Counted from the first letter of the stretch, positions 1 through 8,918 are shown. The stretch is DNA of 25,511 bases from Candidatus Jordarchaeia archaeon (GCA_018383835.1 JAHAWR010000005.1:6877-32387); one strand, 5' to 3'. Notes: generated by a model not told the origin, from the sequence alone. Made by a program: numbers and translations.

Positions 1-927
1 CATGGCCGTCAAAAGGAAACTTTGAAGGTGGCCTAGGTGGGGTAGTTCGTCCACGTAGAGAACGCCCTCATGTGCTTCGTGGACTGCTCCTGCTACAACC
101 CTCTTGTAGGGTGGGGTTCCTAGCTCCGGGTGGCTTCCGTATGGGTCATGAAGTACGTCCCCCAGAAGCTCTGTCTCACTTGCCCCCGTTGCCTGCACGA
201 AGGTCTCCCTGTTCAGTGGCACCAGAATTTTCCTAGGCCTAGACTTCTCGAACGCCCCTAGGGTTTCAAGGTCACTTTGCCTAAGAACCCTGACGGAGGA
301 GCCATCCGGGTCGTGGCTGACTGCCTCGTAAACGATAACTTCTTCCCTTCCATCAGCTCCCTTAACAGTGTGAGGGACGACCCTCTTATGCCTTTTCTGC
401 TCAATAGGGAGAATAAACTTCTCGTAGAGGTCTCTGAAGGGTGAAGAGAAGACGCCTTTCTCAACCTCCTTCTCGTCGCCACAGTAGGGACAACTGATGC
501 TGGCAGCAGAGCTCAGCATACCGCAATTCTTACACCGGTAACCTAGCCTGACAGCGACTTCGAATGGTATTTCGCGTGGCATAACCAGCTGACCCACAGG
601 CTCCTCTCCACGCCTTGCGCCTCCCCTGACAACCTCAACCATTGGTCTCTCAGGGTTCTTTGGGTTGTGTACAACCCAAACCTCCTCCTTTGGGGGAGGA
701 AGAAGGAAGGCGACAGCTTTGGCTATCATCGACTTGCCCACTCCAGGGTAGCCAACCAGAAGAAGGTGCCTCCTCTGCTTCACCGCCAGCTTAGCCATCT
801 TAACCGCGTGGTCTTGGCCTATAACCCTGTCCAGCGGATTGGGTGGAACCAGAACATCCATAGTGGTTTCAAGCTCGTCGAGGTAAAAGCCAACTGAGGG
901 ATCTAAAAGGCCACCGGAGTCGGACAC
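1..927 (-). CDS. LonB-like archaeal AAA+ protease, N-terminal part (cut by window edge)
   Basis: Archaeal Lon-type ATP-dependent protease that unfolds and degrades proteins. Only the first 309 residues lie in the window, so the protease domain is not seen. I chose the GTG start at 927 because GAGGGGAG sits 6 bases upstream and a TATA-like box lies about 50 bp upstream. Walker A is GYPGVGKS (about 59-66), preceded by the conserved RVIGQDHAV segment. Walker B is GVLYVDEL (288-295). Between them lies an insert of more than 200 residues with a zinc ribbon, CKNC (132-135) and CPYC (146-149). LonB proteins usually carry a membrane anchor between the Walker motifs, but I see no hydrophobic segment here, so this enzyme may be soluble or anchored differently. 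The family call follows from the order of motifs; a related Lon-like/ComM-type AAA+ protein is the alternative. Confidence 0.8.
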   Translation of the reverse strand, partial: MSDSGGLLDPSVGFYLDELETTMDVLVPPNPLDRVIGQDHAVKMAKLAVKQRRHLLLVGYPGVGKSMIAKAVAFLLPPPKEEVWVVHNPKNPERPMVEVVRGGARRGEEPVGQLVMPREIPFEVAVRLGYRCKNCGMLSSAASISCPYCGDEKEVEKGVFSSPFRDLYEKFILPIEQKRHKRVVPHTVKGADGREEVIVYEAVSHDPDGSSVRVLRQSDLETLGAFEKSRPRKILVPLNRETFVQATGASETELLGDVLHDPYGSHPELGTPPYKRVVAGAVHEAHEGVLYVDELPHLGHLQSFLLTAM

Positions 928-972
928 GCAAAACTCCCCTCAAAACACCGTCGAGAAAGAAGATAATTCGAA

Positions 973-983
973 GAATAAAAAGC
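973..983 (-). promoter_or_regulatory. Candidate TATA box for the LonB-like gene
   Basis: On the minus strand this reads GCTTTTTATTC, about 50 bp upstream of the GTG start at 927. A start of transcription near 952 would leave a leader of about 25 nt that holds the ribosome-binding site. Judged by eye only. Confidence 0.35.
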
Positions 984-1120
984 CAAGTAATCTCCCAGAT
1001 AACATCACCAACTTCGTGGAAAACATTCTTTAATAAAAAAGGATTTAAGTTATCAGAGAAAAAAGATCAGAGAGATCGAACCTTGAATGGCATTAAGCCA
1101 GCTTAAATGATTGAGGTGGT

Positions 1121-1447
1121 ATGTTGCCCCGAGGTATTTTCGTTTTAGGACTGCTCTCATTTATTTTTGGTGTTCTAGCTTTAATAATACTCCCCATCAT
1201 AGGATTCTTGAGCATACTTCTGGGGGTTCTACTCATGATAGTTGGATTAGTATCGGAGGAAGCTGCTCCGGCTCCAGTTCCACCGAAGCCGATCAAACCA
1301 AAGGTAAAAGAAGAAAAAAAGGCCGAAGTAACCAAGCCAGAGAAGGAATTGCCTCCCCCAGGATACATTTACTGTCTATATTGCGGGGAGAAAATTCCGA
1401 AAAATTCTAGGTTTTGCCCCAACTGTGGAGCGGCATTAGAGGAGTAG
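1121..1447 (+). CDS. Small membrane protein with C-terminal zinc ribbon
   Basis: A 108-residue protein of no known specific function. Residues about 5-45 are strongly hydrophobic and can form two membrane helices. A proline/lysine/glutamate-rich linker follows (about 46-80), then a zinc ribbon with CLYC (about 85-88) and CPNC (about 99-102), as in the small zinc-ribbon domains common in archaeal membrane proteins. The tail probably faces the cytoplasm; that is inference. The ATG at 1121 has GAGGTGG just upstream, and a TATA-like GATTTAAGTTA lies at 1043-1053. It is divergent from the LonB-like gene, whose insert carries a similar zinc ribbon; nothing else links the two. Confidence 0.75.
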   Translation: MLPRGIFVLGLLSFIFGVLALIILPIIGFLSILLGVLLMIVGLVSEEAAPAPVPPKPIKPKVKEEKKAEVTKPEKELPPPGYIYCLYCGEKIPKNSRFCPNCGAALEE

Positions 1448-1468
1448 GGGAGGGGGTGGTTGGGCAGT

Positions 1469-1960
1469 TCATGATGGGGCATGAACCGCTCTCCAAACCA
1501 TCCTTCCCAGTTTGCGGGAGGAAAAGTGGCTTGTCTTCTCTATTTTCACTTGTGCTTCGTACTTTAGCAAGAGAATGTAAAGGTGTTGGAGTGTTTGCCT
1601 GTCTAGGACTATTGTGTTGAAGTGTATTCCGCCTTGGGAGGCTGTTACTCCTTCTCTGAGCAGGTTCAACTTTTTCTCTGCTTCCTCTAAGAAGAGCCTT
1701 ATTTCTCTGGGCTGGTATGGTAGCCCGTTGAACGTGAAGGTAACCTTGTAGGCGCCCTCCTTGACGGCGTGAAGTATTTTCACTTGCTTTTCCCTGCTTC
1801 CCCCCATCGCTGCTATTTCATCCACGGGGAGCGAAGCCTGTATGGGTTGTCTGCGTATTGCTGCCAAGGTGGTAACCCCGAATATTAGGGGAGGCTGCGG
1901 GATATATTTTGCAGTGTGACACTCATTTCCAGTGTTTCCAGTGTGAGAGGGATTCGTCAA
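1469..1960 (-). CDS. Hypothetical protein, start uncertain
   Basis: I do not recognise a family. The frame is open for 163 codons, and the part from about residue 50 on looks protein-like: a beta segment (YKVTFTFNG), an amphipathic helix rich in Glu/Lys/Leu, a second strand and another helix. Third codon positions are G/C-rich as in neighbouring genes. The first 45 residues look less convincing. The TTG at 1960 has no clear ribosome-binding site; internal starts at 1867 (TTG), 1825 (GTG) or 1807 (ATG) are equally possible. It sits between the zinc-ribbon gene (convergent) and purM (divergent). It could be spurious. Confidence 0.4.
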   Translation of the reverse strand: MTNPSHTGNTGNECHTAKYIPQPPLIFGVTTLAAIRRQPIQASLPVDEIAAMGGSREKQVKILHAVKEGAYKVTFTFNGLPYQPREIRLFLEEAEKKLNLLREGVTASQGGIHFNTIVLDRQTLQHLYILLLKYEAQVKIEKTSHFSSRKLGRMVWRAVHAPS

Positions 1961-1970
1961 ACTTAAAAAC
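1959..1970 (+). promoter_or_regulatory. Candidate TATA box for purM (leaderless)
   Basis: AAACTTAAAAAC lies about 25 bp ahead of the ATG pair at 1984/1990, the distance expected if transcription starts at or next to the start codon. No ribosome-binding site is seen there, which fits a leaderless mRNA. The complement (TTTTTAAG) could also serve the minus-strand ORF. Confidence 0.4.
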
Positions 1971-1983
1971 GCGTCCCCCGTAG

Positions 1984-3075
1984 ATGGGAATGGTGTCCTG
2001 TTTGAGCAATGGCAAAATGACGTATAAGGATGCTGGCGTAGATGTTGAGAGGGCGAGGAGGGTTCACAGCGAGATTGGGGTGCTTGTCAAGAAGACCTTC
2101 GCCTTTAGGAGAGGAAGGTTCGGGGAGGTTTTGGGGGCGTTCGGGCATTATGCTAACCTGATAGACATTGGAGGCGGGAAGGCGTTAGCGCTTCACAGCG
2201 ACGGGGTTGGAACGAAGGTTCTAATAGCTCAGCTCATGGACAAGTACGATACGATCGGCATAGACTGCGTCGCCATGAACGCCAACGACCTCATATGTGT
2301 TGGAGCCGAGCCAGTGGCCTTGGTCGACTACTTGGCTGTCGAGGAGCCAAGGGAGGAGATGATCTCTGATATAATGAAGGGGCTTGTTGCCGGGGCGGAG
2401 GAGGCGAGTATGGCTATTGTGGGTGGTGAAACCGCTATAATGCCAGGTGTGATAAAGGGAGCTGTTCCTGGGAGGGGGTTTGATCTTTCGGCGGCTAGCG
2501 TGGGAGTAGTGGACGTTGACAGGGTTGTGATGGGGGCAGCTATGGAGCCGGGGGACGTGGTCTTAGGGTTGGAGAGCAGTGGGGTGCACTCGAATGGCAT
2601 TACTCTAGCGAGGAAGGCCCTCCTTGAGCAGGGTGGTTTAAGCGTCCACGACAGGCTTCCTGTTTCGGGTGAAAAAGTTGGGGAGGCACTTTTGAGGCCG
2701 ACGAGGATTTACGTTAAACCCGTTCTGGAGGTGCTAATGGTGGCTGAAGTTCACGGTTTGGGACATGTGACTGGGGGGGCCTTCAGCAAGCTTAACAGGA
2801 TCTGCATGAAGCGGGTGGGTTTGCTCCTAGACCAGATGCCTGAGCCTCACCCTGTCTTCTTGGATATCCAGGAGATGGGAAACGTGGACGAGGAGGAGAT
2901 GTACCGGACGTTTAACATGGGAGTTGGATTCGTTATTGTGGCGAGCAGGGAGACGGCAGAGAGCGCCATTGAGGCATGCAGGAAACACGGGGTGAACGCA
3001 AACATTATAGGGAGGGTAGTTGAAGGAAGGGGAGTAAAACTGGTCACGCCGAGGGGAAAGGTAATCGAGATGTAG
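1984..3075 (+). CDS. purM: Phosphoribosylformylglycinamidine cyclo-ligase (AIR synthetase)
   Basis: PurM closes the imidazole ring in purine synthesis, converting FGAM to AIR with ATP, in the cytosol. The protein has the family N-terminus MTYKDAGVDVERA (from ATG 2017), the glycine-rich DIGGGKALALHSDGVGTK nucleotide/phosphate motif, DCVAMNANDLICVGAEP, GGETAIMPG and the GDVVLGLESSGVHSNG motif, all in the right order. Length (352-363 residues) matches the family. The true start is unclear: ATG 1984 or 1990 fits a leaderless transcript from the TATA box at 1959-1970, while ATG 2017 fits the family alignment. A permease gene follows 15 bp downstream, probably in the same transcript. Confidence 0.93.
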   Translation: MGMVSCLSNGKMTYKDAGVDVERARRVHSEIGVLVKKTFAFRRGRFGEVLGAFGHYANLIDIGGGKALALHSDGVGTKVLIAQLMDKYDTIGIDCVAMNANDLICVGAEPVALVDYLAVEEPREEMISDIMKGLVAGAEEASMAIVGGETAIMPGVIKGAVPGRGFDLSAASVGVVDVDRVVMGAAMEPGDVVLGLESSGVHSNGITLARKALLEQGGLSVHDRLPVSGEKVGEALLRPTRIYVKPVLEVLMVAEVHGLGHVTGGAFSKLNRICMKRVGLLLDQMPEPHPVFLDIQEMGNVDEEEMYRTFNMGVGFVIVASRETAESAIEACRKHGVNANIIGRVVEGRGVKLVTPRGKVIEM

Positions 3076-3090
3076 CTGGAGGCCGCCTTT

Positions 3091-5154
3091 ATGGGCGAGA
3101 GCGGAGCAAGTTGGAGGGGGTTCGCCGCTAGCCTGCTCGGACGGGGCAACGTGAAGATGTGGAGCAGGAGTGAGCTTAACGCCTCGCTCCTCCTCTTCGG
3201 AGACGTCTTAACTAAGCTCCTCCTTCTAGGGTCTATTCTCCCCATTCTATGGCATACAGACTATCTTCCAGCATGGTACTTCTCAGCGGTCACCGGAATA
3301 TACCACGCGCCCTTCACCCTCACTGGGATAATAATTGTTCAAGGAGTACAAGTTCCAGTCGTCATCAGAGAAGGATACCCTCTCCCCCCGGAATTCCAGA
3401 TTTACGCTCCACATACACCGTGGACACTCGTATCGGCTCTCATCTCGTCGAGCGCTCTCTCAACTCTCGTGGGGGGGCTAGCCTTCAGCTACTACGCCTA
3501 CAGCAAAACGGTTGAAACAGAAGGAGATTTTACCGCCCCACCCTTCGGCCCAAGCCTCCCAGCAGCTTTCCTAATGCTCGTAGGAATCGTGACCATGACT
3601 AGGAACACTTTCGGCTTCGACATCTATACTGCAGTCTCAGTAGCCATAACAGCCAACATAGCGTGCTCGGTCATAGAGGCAGTCCTCGCCCTAAGTGTGG
3701 TGGAGCACATTAAGGGGCGCCTCCCACTTCCCGGAGTCCTTGGAGTCGCGGCGGGCATAGGATTCGCGTGGATTATTGTTTGGCTCTTCAGCTTCGCGGC
3801 GGGAACACCGATCGGTGGTGTTTATGGGGCGACGGGGAAGTGGCCTCAGCTCAGTCCAGCTATAGGTTTGATTGTAGCCGCAATTCTGCTGGGAGGACTA
3901 CTATTCAGAATGTACAGTAGGTTTCCGCCGGCTCTAGCCGCGCTGTCTACAGGCGCACTTCTAGTGGTTGCTAGTACACTGTACTCTGGCTCCACGGCTG
4001 CAGGCGACCCATACTTCTACTTCAAGGAGGTTTGGGTGAACGTTTTTGGAGGGGCTGGCCCCCAGTTCATGCTGGCGTATATCTCGGGGCTTGACCCAAC
4101 TCCATACGTTCACCTTGGCTGCTTCACCGCGATGCTCCCATCTCTTCGCCTTGAATTTCTTGGGAGGGGATTCGAGGCTCTTCCGGTGATTGTAGCCGCC
4201 GCCCTCCCAATTCAAGTTTACGATGTTGTGGAAAGCTACGCTAACACTATGGCGTGTAACCTCGAGCTGGCACGCAGGCTAGGCGTAAGCAGCGAGGATA
4301 TTCAAAAATGGGTGGAGGAGAATGGATACTCCCCATCGAAAATAATGCTCGTAGATGCTCTTGCAAGCTTGGTAAGCGTTCCCTTCGGGGGGTGGGTTCC
4401 AACCGTCAATTATGTGGGCTCAGCGGGGTATGTGAAGACTGGGGCTAGAGCAGGATACCCTGTGCTGGCCGGGGTGCTCTTGATGGCTGTAACTTGGACT
4501 GGAGTATTCTACCTTGTCCCTCTACTTCTGCCCATTTCGGTGACGGCGCCGATTCTTCTTTTCGTAGGGGGGGTAACTGTAGCTCAGGCATTCAAGGAGG
4601 TCTACGAGGCGAACACGAAGAAAGTGGAAAAAGTCTGGGGGGACTTCTTCGCCGTGTGCTTAGCCATGATTCCGCAGTTCTTTTCGGCGATAGCCGGCAT
4701 GATAGCCGTCAACTTCAGTCTAACGTTAACGGGGGCGCCTATGAGCAGTGCTCTTTCACCCTACATGCCACTAAGCGACGTCTTCTACTTCACCTACGAG
4801 CTTGAGGGCTTAGTCCTCAGGGTGCCATACGCGAAGTTCCTCGGAACCTACGGCTACGGCATAAACCAGACTTTCAACTATGCCTCACTCATGATGGGGT
4901 GGTCTGGAATACTGTTCTTAGGCCTGAATGCCTCGCTCGTAGGGCTTGTTTGGGGAAGCATAGCCTCAGACTTAAACCATGGAAGGTTTAGGCGAGCCGC
5001 CATGACAGCGGCCGCCGCGGCGATATTGTCACTTTCAGGGGTTATGCACTCCTACTCCGTTCCACTGTCCGGTTTCGAGTTACTATCCACCTTCTCGTGG
5101 ACGCTGGCGTACCTAGCAGTAGCCACACTAATTTTTTCGAGAAGCCGAGAGTAA
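3091..5154 (+). CDS. NCS2/AzgA-like permease, probable nucleobase transporter
   Basis: A 687-residue integral membrane protein with roughly 12-14 hydrophobic segments. Two stretches resemble the NCS2 (AzgA) purine permeases: LPIQVYDVVESYANTMACN (about 373-391), like the YDVVEG...N substrate-site helix, and DALASLVSVPFGGWVPTVNY followed by VGSAG (about 422-446), like the conserved GALFGTS.VTTY.ESAAG segment. The following TAPILLFVGG block also fits. The family role is uptake of adenine, guanine, hypoxanthine or uracil with protons or sodium; the substrate here cannot be read. It is longer than usual (NCS2 about 430-500), with an extended N-terminal region. The ATG at 3091 has TGGAGG about 9 bp upstream and lies 15 bp after purM, which supports a purine role. 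Its last 27 bp overlap the convergent gene on the other strand. Confidence 0.7.
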   Translation: MGESGASWRGFAASLLGRGNVKMWSRSELNASLLLFGDVLTKLLLLGSILPILWHTDYLPAWYFSAVTGIYHAPFTLTGIIIVQGVQVPVVIREGYPLPPEFQIYAPHTPWTLVSALISSSALSTLVGGLAFSYYAYSKTVETEGDFTAPPFGPSLPAAFLMLVGIVTMTRNTFGFDIYTAVSVAITANIACSVIEAVLALSVVEHIKGRLPLPGVLGVAAGIGFAWIIVWLFSFAAGTPIGGVYGATGKWPQLSPAIGLIVAAILLGGLLFRMYSRFPPALAALSTGALLVVASTLYSGSTAAGDPYFYFKEVWVNVFGGAGPQFMLAYISGLDPTPYVHLGCFTAMLPSLRLEFLGRGFEALPVIVAAALPIQVYDVVESYANTMACNLELARRLGVSSEDIQKWVEENGYSPSKIMLVDALASLVSVPFGGWVPTVNYVGSAGYVKTGARAGYPVLAGVLLMAVTWTGVFYLVPLLLPISVTAPILLFVGGVTVAQAFKEVYEANTKKVEKVWGDFFAVCLAMIPQFFSAIAGMIAVNFSLTLTGAPMSSALSPYMPLSDVFYFTYELEGLVLRVPYAKFLGTYGYGINQTFNYASLMMGWSGILFLGLNASLVGLVWGSIASDLNHGRFRRAAMTAAAAAILSLSGVMHSYSVPLSGFELLSTFSWTLAYLAVATLIFSRSRE

Positions 5155-6048
5155 ACAGCCGGCTTCATTCCCAAGGTAAACCGAAATCCTACCTTCTTCG
5201 TCGTTTTTCCCGTTGGGGACGAGGCCCGTTAACGGGTACACTTCGCTCAGCGCCGCCTCAAGGAAAAGCGAGTTGAGGGGGATTGTCTTGAATGAGGATG
5301 AGGTGACGCCGGAGGCAACGAGGACGCTAAAAGCCTCCTTTATTCTGATGTCGGATGCGCCATTCGGGTGAGCCCTGAGGGGGTTCCTGAGGAGGTACAG
5401 GGCGGCGTCTTGGAGGCCGCGCCTCCTTAGTTCCTGGAGGGCAGCGCTGCAGTTCCTCGGTGGAGGAAGGGCAGTCCACACAAGGGTCTCTTTACCTACA
5501 CCTTGAAGATATATGATGCGGTTGTCGTATAGTTCCTTCAGCACTTTCCTCGGGTTAGAGAGTATTCTGCATGAGATCCTCAAAACTAAGTTGACATTAA
5601 CCCCTGGCGGCATGTGAAGAATAAGGTCGTAGAGCGCTCTAGCATCCTTCCAGTCGTCGTGCTCCCCCTTAATGAGGTTGCTGCTCGTGATTGTGGCCGT
5701 CAGACTACCATTCGAGGTGATGAGTCCTCCAGCTGACTCGAGAAACATTCTAGTTATCTTTTCCGCTTCACCATCGGGGACCTTGATGACTTCTCTAATA
5801 AGCCTTGGTAGCTCGGCTGGCACCTGAAGTAGCCTGAGGAGCCTAGCGGTTAGAGCGGCCATCTTGCCCATGTAGAAGATGTCTATGTGCCTTCTCGCCT
5901 CGTAGGCTGGGAGGATGGTTTCACCGTAGCCAAACTTCCTGTTAAACGACTCGAGGAAAACCTTCCTTATCGGCTCCGCGAATGGGGCGTTAAGTGACGC
6001 AGAGAATGCTACAGCGTCCCTACACGCCCTTGTAGGGCTGACGAGCAA
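5128..6048 (-). CDS. Unknown protein, third gene of the herA-nurA operon
   Basis: I do not recognise this 306-residue protein. The TTG start at 6048 lies 2 bp after the nurA stop and has GGGGGAGGGGG upstream, so it is probably co-translated with nurA. It is mostly helical by eye and has no membrane segment. Residues about 150-195 (NLVLRISCRILSNPRKVLKE followed by a YLQGVGKETLVW strand pair) could be a winged-helix-like unit; this is a guess from pattern. Its place behind HerA and NurA suggests a role in DNA end processing or recombination. Mre11 and Rad50, the usual neighbours of HerA-NurA in many archaea, are not in the window. The 3' end overlaps the convergent permease gene by 27 bp. Confidence 0.7.
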   Translation of the reverse strand: MLVSPTRACRDAVAFSASLNAPFAEPIRKVFLESFNRKFGYGETILPAYEARRHIDIFYMGKMAALTARLLRLLQVPAELPRLIREVIKVPDGEAEKITRMFLESAGGLITSNGSLTATITSSNLIKGEHDDWKDARALYDLILHMPPGVNVNLVLRISCRILSNPRKVLKELYDNRIIYLQGVGKETLVWTALPPPRNCSAALQELRRRGLQDAALYLLRNPLRAHPNGASDIRIKEAFSVLVASGVTSSSFKTIPLNSLFLEAALSEVYPLTGLVPNGKNDEEGRISVYLGNEAGCLLSASRKN

Positions 6049-6050
6049 GA

Positions 6051-7301
6051 TTAGTTCCCCCTCCCCCTCTTACCCCAGACGACCTCTAGGCCGTGTTTGG
6101 GCTTGAACATCCTGTAAAAAACCTTGGCTTCAACCCCCTCTCTTCTAGCGATCTTGATTATTCTGGCGAAGAACTCGTCAGTCAAGAAGGCGAGCAGGGG
6201 ATCCTCGACGAGGCTGAAGGCGTGGGCGAACTCTAACGGCCATGGGACATTGTTCACGTTGCTTGCCTGATAGTAGAGAGTAGAGCAGACGTACTCGAAG
6301 AGTCTTTCGTCTTCAACTATGCTCTGGTGGACTTCAACCCTTATTGGCAAAGCATCATGGGGTTTAAAGTAGAAGAATCGCATGTCTGATATGAAGTCCG
6401 CATAGCTCCTACCGAATATTTTCCTCTTCGCTAGGTCCTCCCAGAGCATACTCTTGCTCGGAGCAGTGATAACCAGCTTTTTCCCGCCATTTTTACTGGA
6501 TACGGGGAGAAGAGGGTCAAGTATGGCTACGTCGCTAACCCTGCCGTAAAGTCCTATTGACTCCGGAAGTTGAGGTGAGCTCGAAATGAGCTCCGTCGAG
6601 TGGGGAGACTTAACTATGCAGGCGTGAGGGTGGTCTATGAGCGATTCAGCTAGCCTATCAGCGATTCCCCCATCACCGTAGATCCTCTTGAAAACCTTCT
6701 CGTACTCCCTCTGAACCTCCCTTGAAGCCCTGTACTCGCGTGAGACTGGCCTGTAAAATGGGAGAAGGGCGTGGTGGGGAAGAATCGGTCCGTCAAGAAG
6801 AAATAGGTCACAGTTATGAGAGTGAATGGCTTCAAGTGCCACCAGTCGTTCAAGGTACTGGCGGGAGACGGCTTCGATCCTCTCTAAGTCCTCGTCTACC
6901 AGTCCTATGGTGGGAATGCACTTGGCTGCAACGCGTGGGCTATAGACAAGCGGGTTATCACATTTGAAGAAGACGGACACGGCTGAGACCACTATGAGTG
7001 AGAGGCCTGCCCTCTCGCCCCTGTTTGACGAGCCATCAACTCCAACAGTGAGAGCCTCCCTAGCTGCAGGGTTAACATCGAGCTCGACGAGCTGCAGGTC
7101 TCCTTCGAAGCCCTCGAGTCCCCTTATCATTGAGAAGTAAGCCTCGTAGAAGCGTTCAGCTTCGTCCCCAAGCATTTTCAGTGCTTCGTAGAAAAGCTGA
7201 CCCTTATGTAGCTCTCTTTCTTCGAGTATTTTAAGAAGGTTCAGGGCGAGCCACCCCCTCCGCGAACTCCTCATGAAGCTCGAAAACGGTTTTGCGCCCA
7301 T
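6051..7301 (-). CDS. nurA: NurA-family nuclease
   Basis: NurA is a Mn-dependent 5'-3' nuclease that works with the HerA translocase to resect DNA double-strand ends. The family motifs are present: VGVDGSSN (catalytic Asp about 89), DLFLLDGP (Asp about 170) and a C-terminal WPLEFAHA segment (His about 360), matching the late P.P...AH motif of NurA. The frame is open from the ATG at 7301, giving 416 residues and a 71-bp overlap with herA. An in-frame ATG at 7274 would shorten the overlap to 44 bp; neither has a good ribosome-binding site, so translational coupling to herA is likely. The third operon gene follows 2 bp later. Confidence 0.87.
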   Translation of the reverse strand: MGAKPFSSFMRSSRRGWLALNLLKILEERELHKGQLFYEALKMLGDEAERFYEAYFSMIRGLEGFEGDLQLVELDVNPAAREALTVGVDGSSNRGERAGLSLIVVSAVSVFFKCDNPLVYSPRVAAKCIPTIGLVDEDLERIEAVSRQYLERLVALEAIHSHNCDLFLLDGPILPHHALLPFYRPVSREYRASREVQREYEKVFKRIYGDGGIADRLAESLIDHPHACIVKSPHSTELISSSPQLPESIGLYGRVSDVAILDPLLPVSSKNGGKKLVITAPSKSMLWEDLAKRKIFGRSYADFISDMRFFYFKPHDALPIRVEVHQSIVEDERLFEYVCSTLYYQASNVNNVPWPLEFAHAFSLVEDPLLAFLTDEFFARIIKIARREGVEAKVFYRMFKPKHGLEVVWGKRGRGN

Positions 7302-8877
7302 ATCCGAGCCTAATATCCCCCTTATCGATCGCTACACATATGGGTTCCCTTATTGGGGTAGCCATCCCGGCGACCAGAAATTCCCCTACCCCCAACCTTG
7401 GAAGAATCCCCTTTATCTCGGGGAAGTCAGTGTACCCCTCTATGGCGCTCATATCGCTGGCAGCGGTAAGGCAGCCGCAGAAGAGAGTGCACAAGTTTGA
7501 GAAGACAGCTTTAGAGACCCTCGATATTCGCTGGTTAACTATAGTCAGGTTAGCCCCGAACTTCCGCCCCTCCTCTGAGAGACTGGTTATCTTCCCCAAA
7601 CACAGGAACGGCTTGCCGACGATGACCTGCGAGTATGCCCCACCAGTTTCAGGAATGTAATTCTTGGCCTCATCTATCACCAAGTGTATGGGTAAGCGCT
7701 TCTTAAGTATCAGGTCAGCGATCGTCCCCAGCTTCGCCTGCCTCGCCTCAAGAGAGTCTTGAGAAGCGTCAACCACAAGTATCCTGTTGGCTGCAAGCCT
7801 CCAAACCTTGGAGTAATCCTCAATGCTGCTACCGTTGAAGAAGCTGGAGCCAAGCATTCTTATCCGCTTCTCGATGGCGACGCTCCAAGTCCTAGTAGAC
7901 TGGTCCTTACTGTAAAACTCCCTGAGCCAGTCGTTGACGTAGTTCATGAACACGCCTGCGTCAAGCTTAACCTCTCCCCCCAGAAAGTCCATCACAAACA
8001 GGTCTGCCGCCACCTCGACCGCCTTACGCGCCTGAGACGGGAGCACGTCAAGCATAAGGAGTTTAACAAGGTCTCCTGAGTCCGTGGGGACGACGGGCAG
8101 CTCCGAGCTCTGGATCACCTCGAACCTACCACAAAGCTCACCAAGGTTCCCAGTAGCATACTCCCCTGTGTGATCCCAGACAAGAACGTTAATCTTCTTC
8201 GACAACGAGGATAAGCCGACGAGGAAGGACGCGGCCGTCACGCTCTTCCCCATACCGATGCGGGCGAAAATGCCGACGCCAAGCCTCAGAATGGCGGACG
8301 CGTCAACCTCTACAGGGTAGTCTGTCTCCCTTATTCGGCCTATCTCGAAATACTCGTCTTCCCTTGCAGGATCCTTAAAGAGAAGACTATAGTCGTTCTT
8401 ACTGGCCACGTACACAGGGGAGCACGGTTTTGGAGGGTGAGCGATGCTTGTAACACCGGGACCGGCAGGCTTACCGTAAATTCTTAGCTCCCCATACTTT
8501 AGATTCTGCTCGAGCTGCGGGATCTCGCCGTAAATGCTGGAAAAATAGTTTAACACGTCGGTTGTAGCCCCCCTAGTAGCAGCGTTAAGGCTGGTGACCA
8601 AGCCTATAACCTTGATGCCGCCGTGCTTAACGGTTAACAGCTGCCCCTCGTAAACATACTCGTCAGCATAATCGAAGACAGCAAAGTTGCAAACTTTCGT
8701 GCTCGTCGGGCTCACGACGAACCCAACGGGAGCCTCACCTTTAAGGATCTGCTCTCCAGACCTTACATGGTCGTAATCCTCTACCTCAGAGCTCATGAAC
8801 GCACGCAGCAAAGCAGGATCAAAATTGCTCCCCAAGGACACACGACCAACCCCGGCAACTACATTACAGACCGGCAA
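7231..8877 (-). CDS. herA: HerA-family DNA translocase/helicase ATPase
   Basis: HerA is a hexameric FtsK/VirB4-type ATPase that drives DNA through the HerA-NurA complex during end resection. The protein has an N-terminal HAS-barrel-like region (1 to about 170), Walker A VGIFARIGMGKS (201-212, Lys 211), the DHTGEY motif (235-240), Walker B HLVIDEAKNYIP (398-409) and the conserved EEGRKFGANLTIVNQR segment with the sensor and arginine-finger region. The Walker A loop is ARIGMGKS rather than the usual GxxGSGKS. It is 548 residues, typical for the family. Start is ATG 8877. It heads a tight minus-strand operon with nurA and an unknown gene. The spacer upstream holds two inverted-repeat pairs and a divergent array of winged-helix genes that may control it. 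Confidence 0.92.
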   Translation of the reverse strand: MPVCNVVAGVGRVSLGSNFDPALLRAFMSSEVEDYDHVRSGEQILKGEAPVGFVVSPTSTKVCNFAVFDYADEYVYEGQLLTVKHGGIKVIGLVTSLNAATRGATTDVLNYFSSIYGEIPQLEQNLKYGELRIYGKPAGPGVTSIAHPPKPCSPVYVASKNDYSLLFKDPAREDEYFEIGRIRETDYPVEVDASAILRLGVGIFARIGMGKSVTAASFLVGLSSLSKKINVLVWDHTGEYATGNLGELCGRFEVIQSSELPVVPTDSGDLVKLLMLDVLPSQARKAVEVAADLFVMDFLGGEVKLDAGVFMNYVNDWLREFYSKDQSTRTWSVAIEKRIRMLGSSFFNGSSIEDYSKVWRLAANRILVVDASQDSLEARQAKLGTIADLILKKRLPIHLVIDEAKNYIPETGGAYSQVIVGKPFLCLGKITSLSEEGRKFGANLTIVNQRISRVSKAVFSNLCTLFCGCLTAASDMSAIEGYTDFPEIKGILPRLGVGEFLVAGMATPIREPICVAIDKGDIRLGYGRKTVFELHEEFAEGVARPEPS

Positions 8878-8918
8878 TCCAATAGATTATAAATAAATTA
8901 TTCATCAATGGAAGTATA

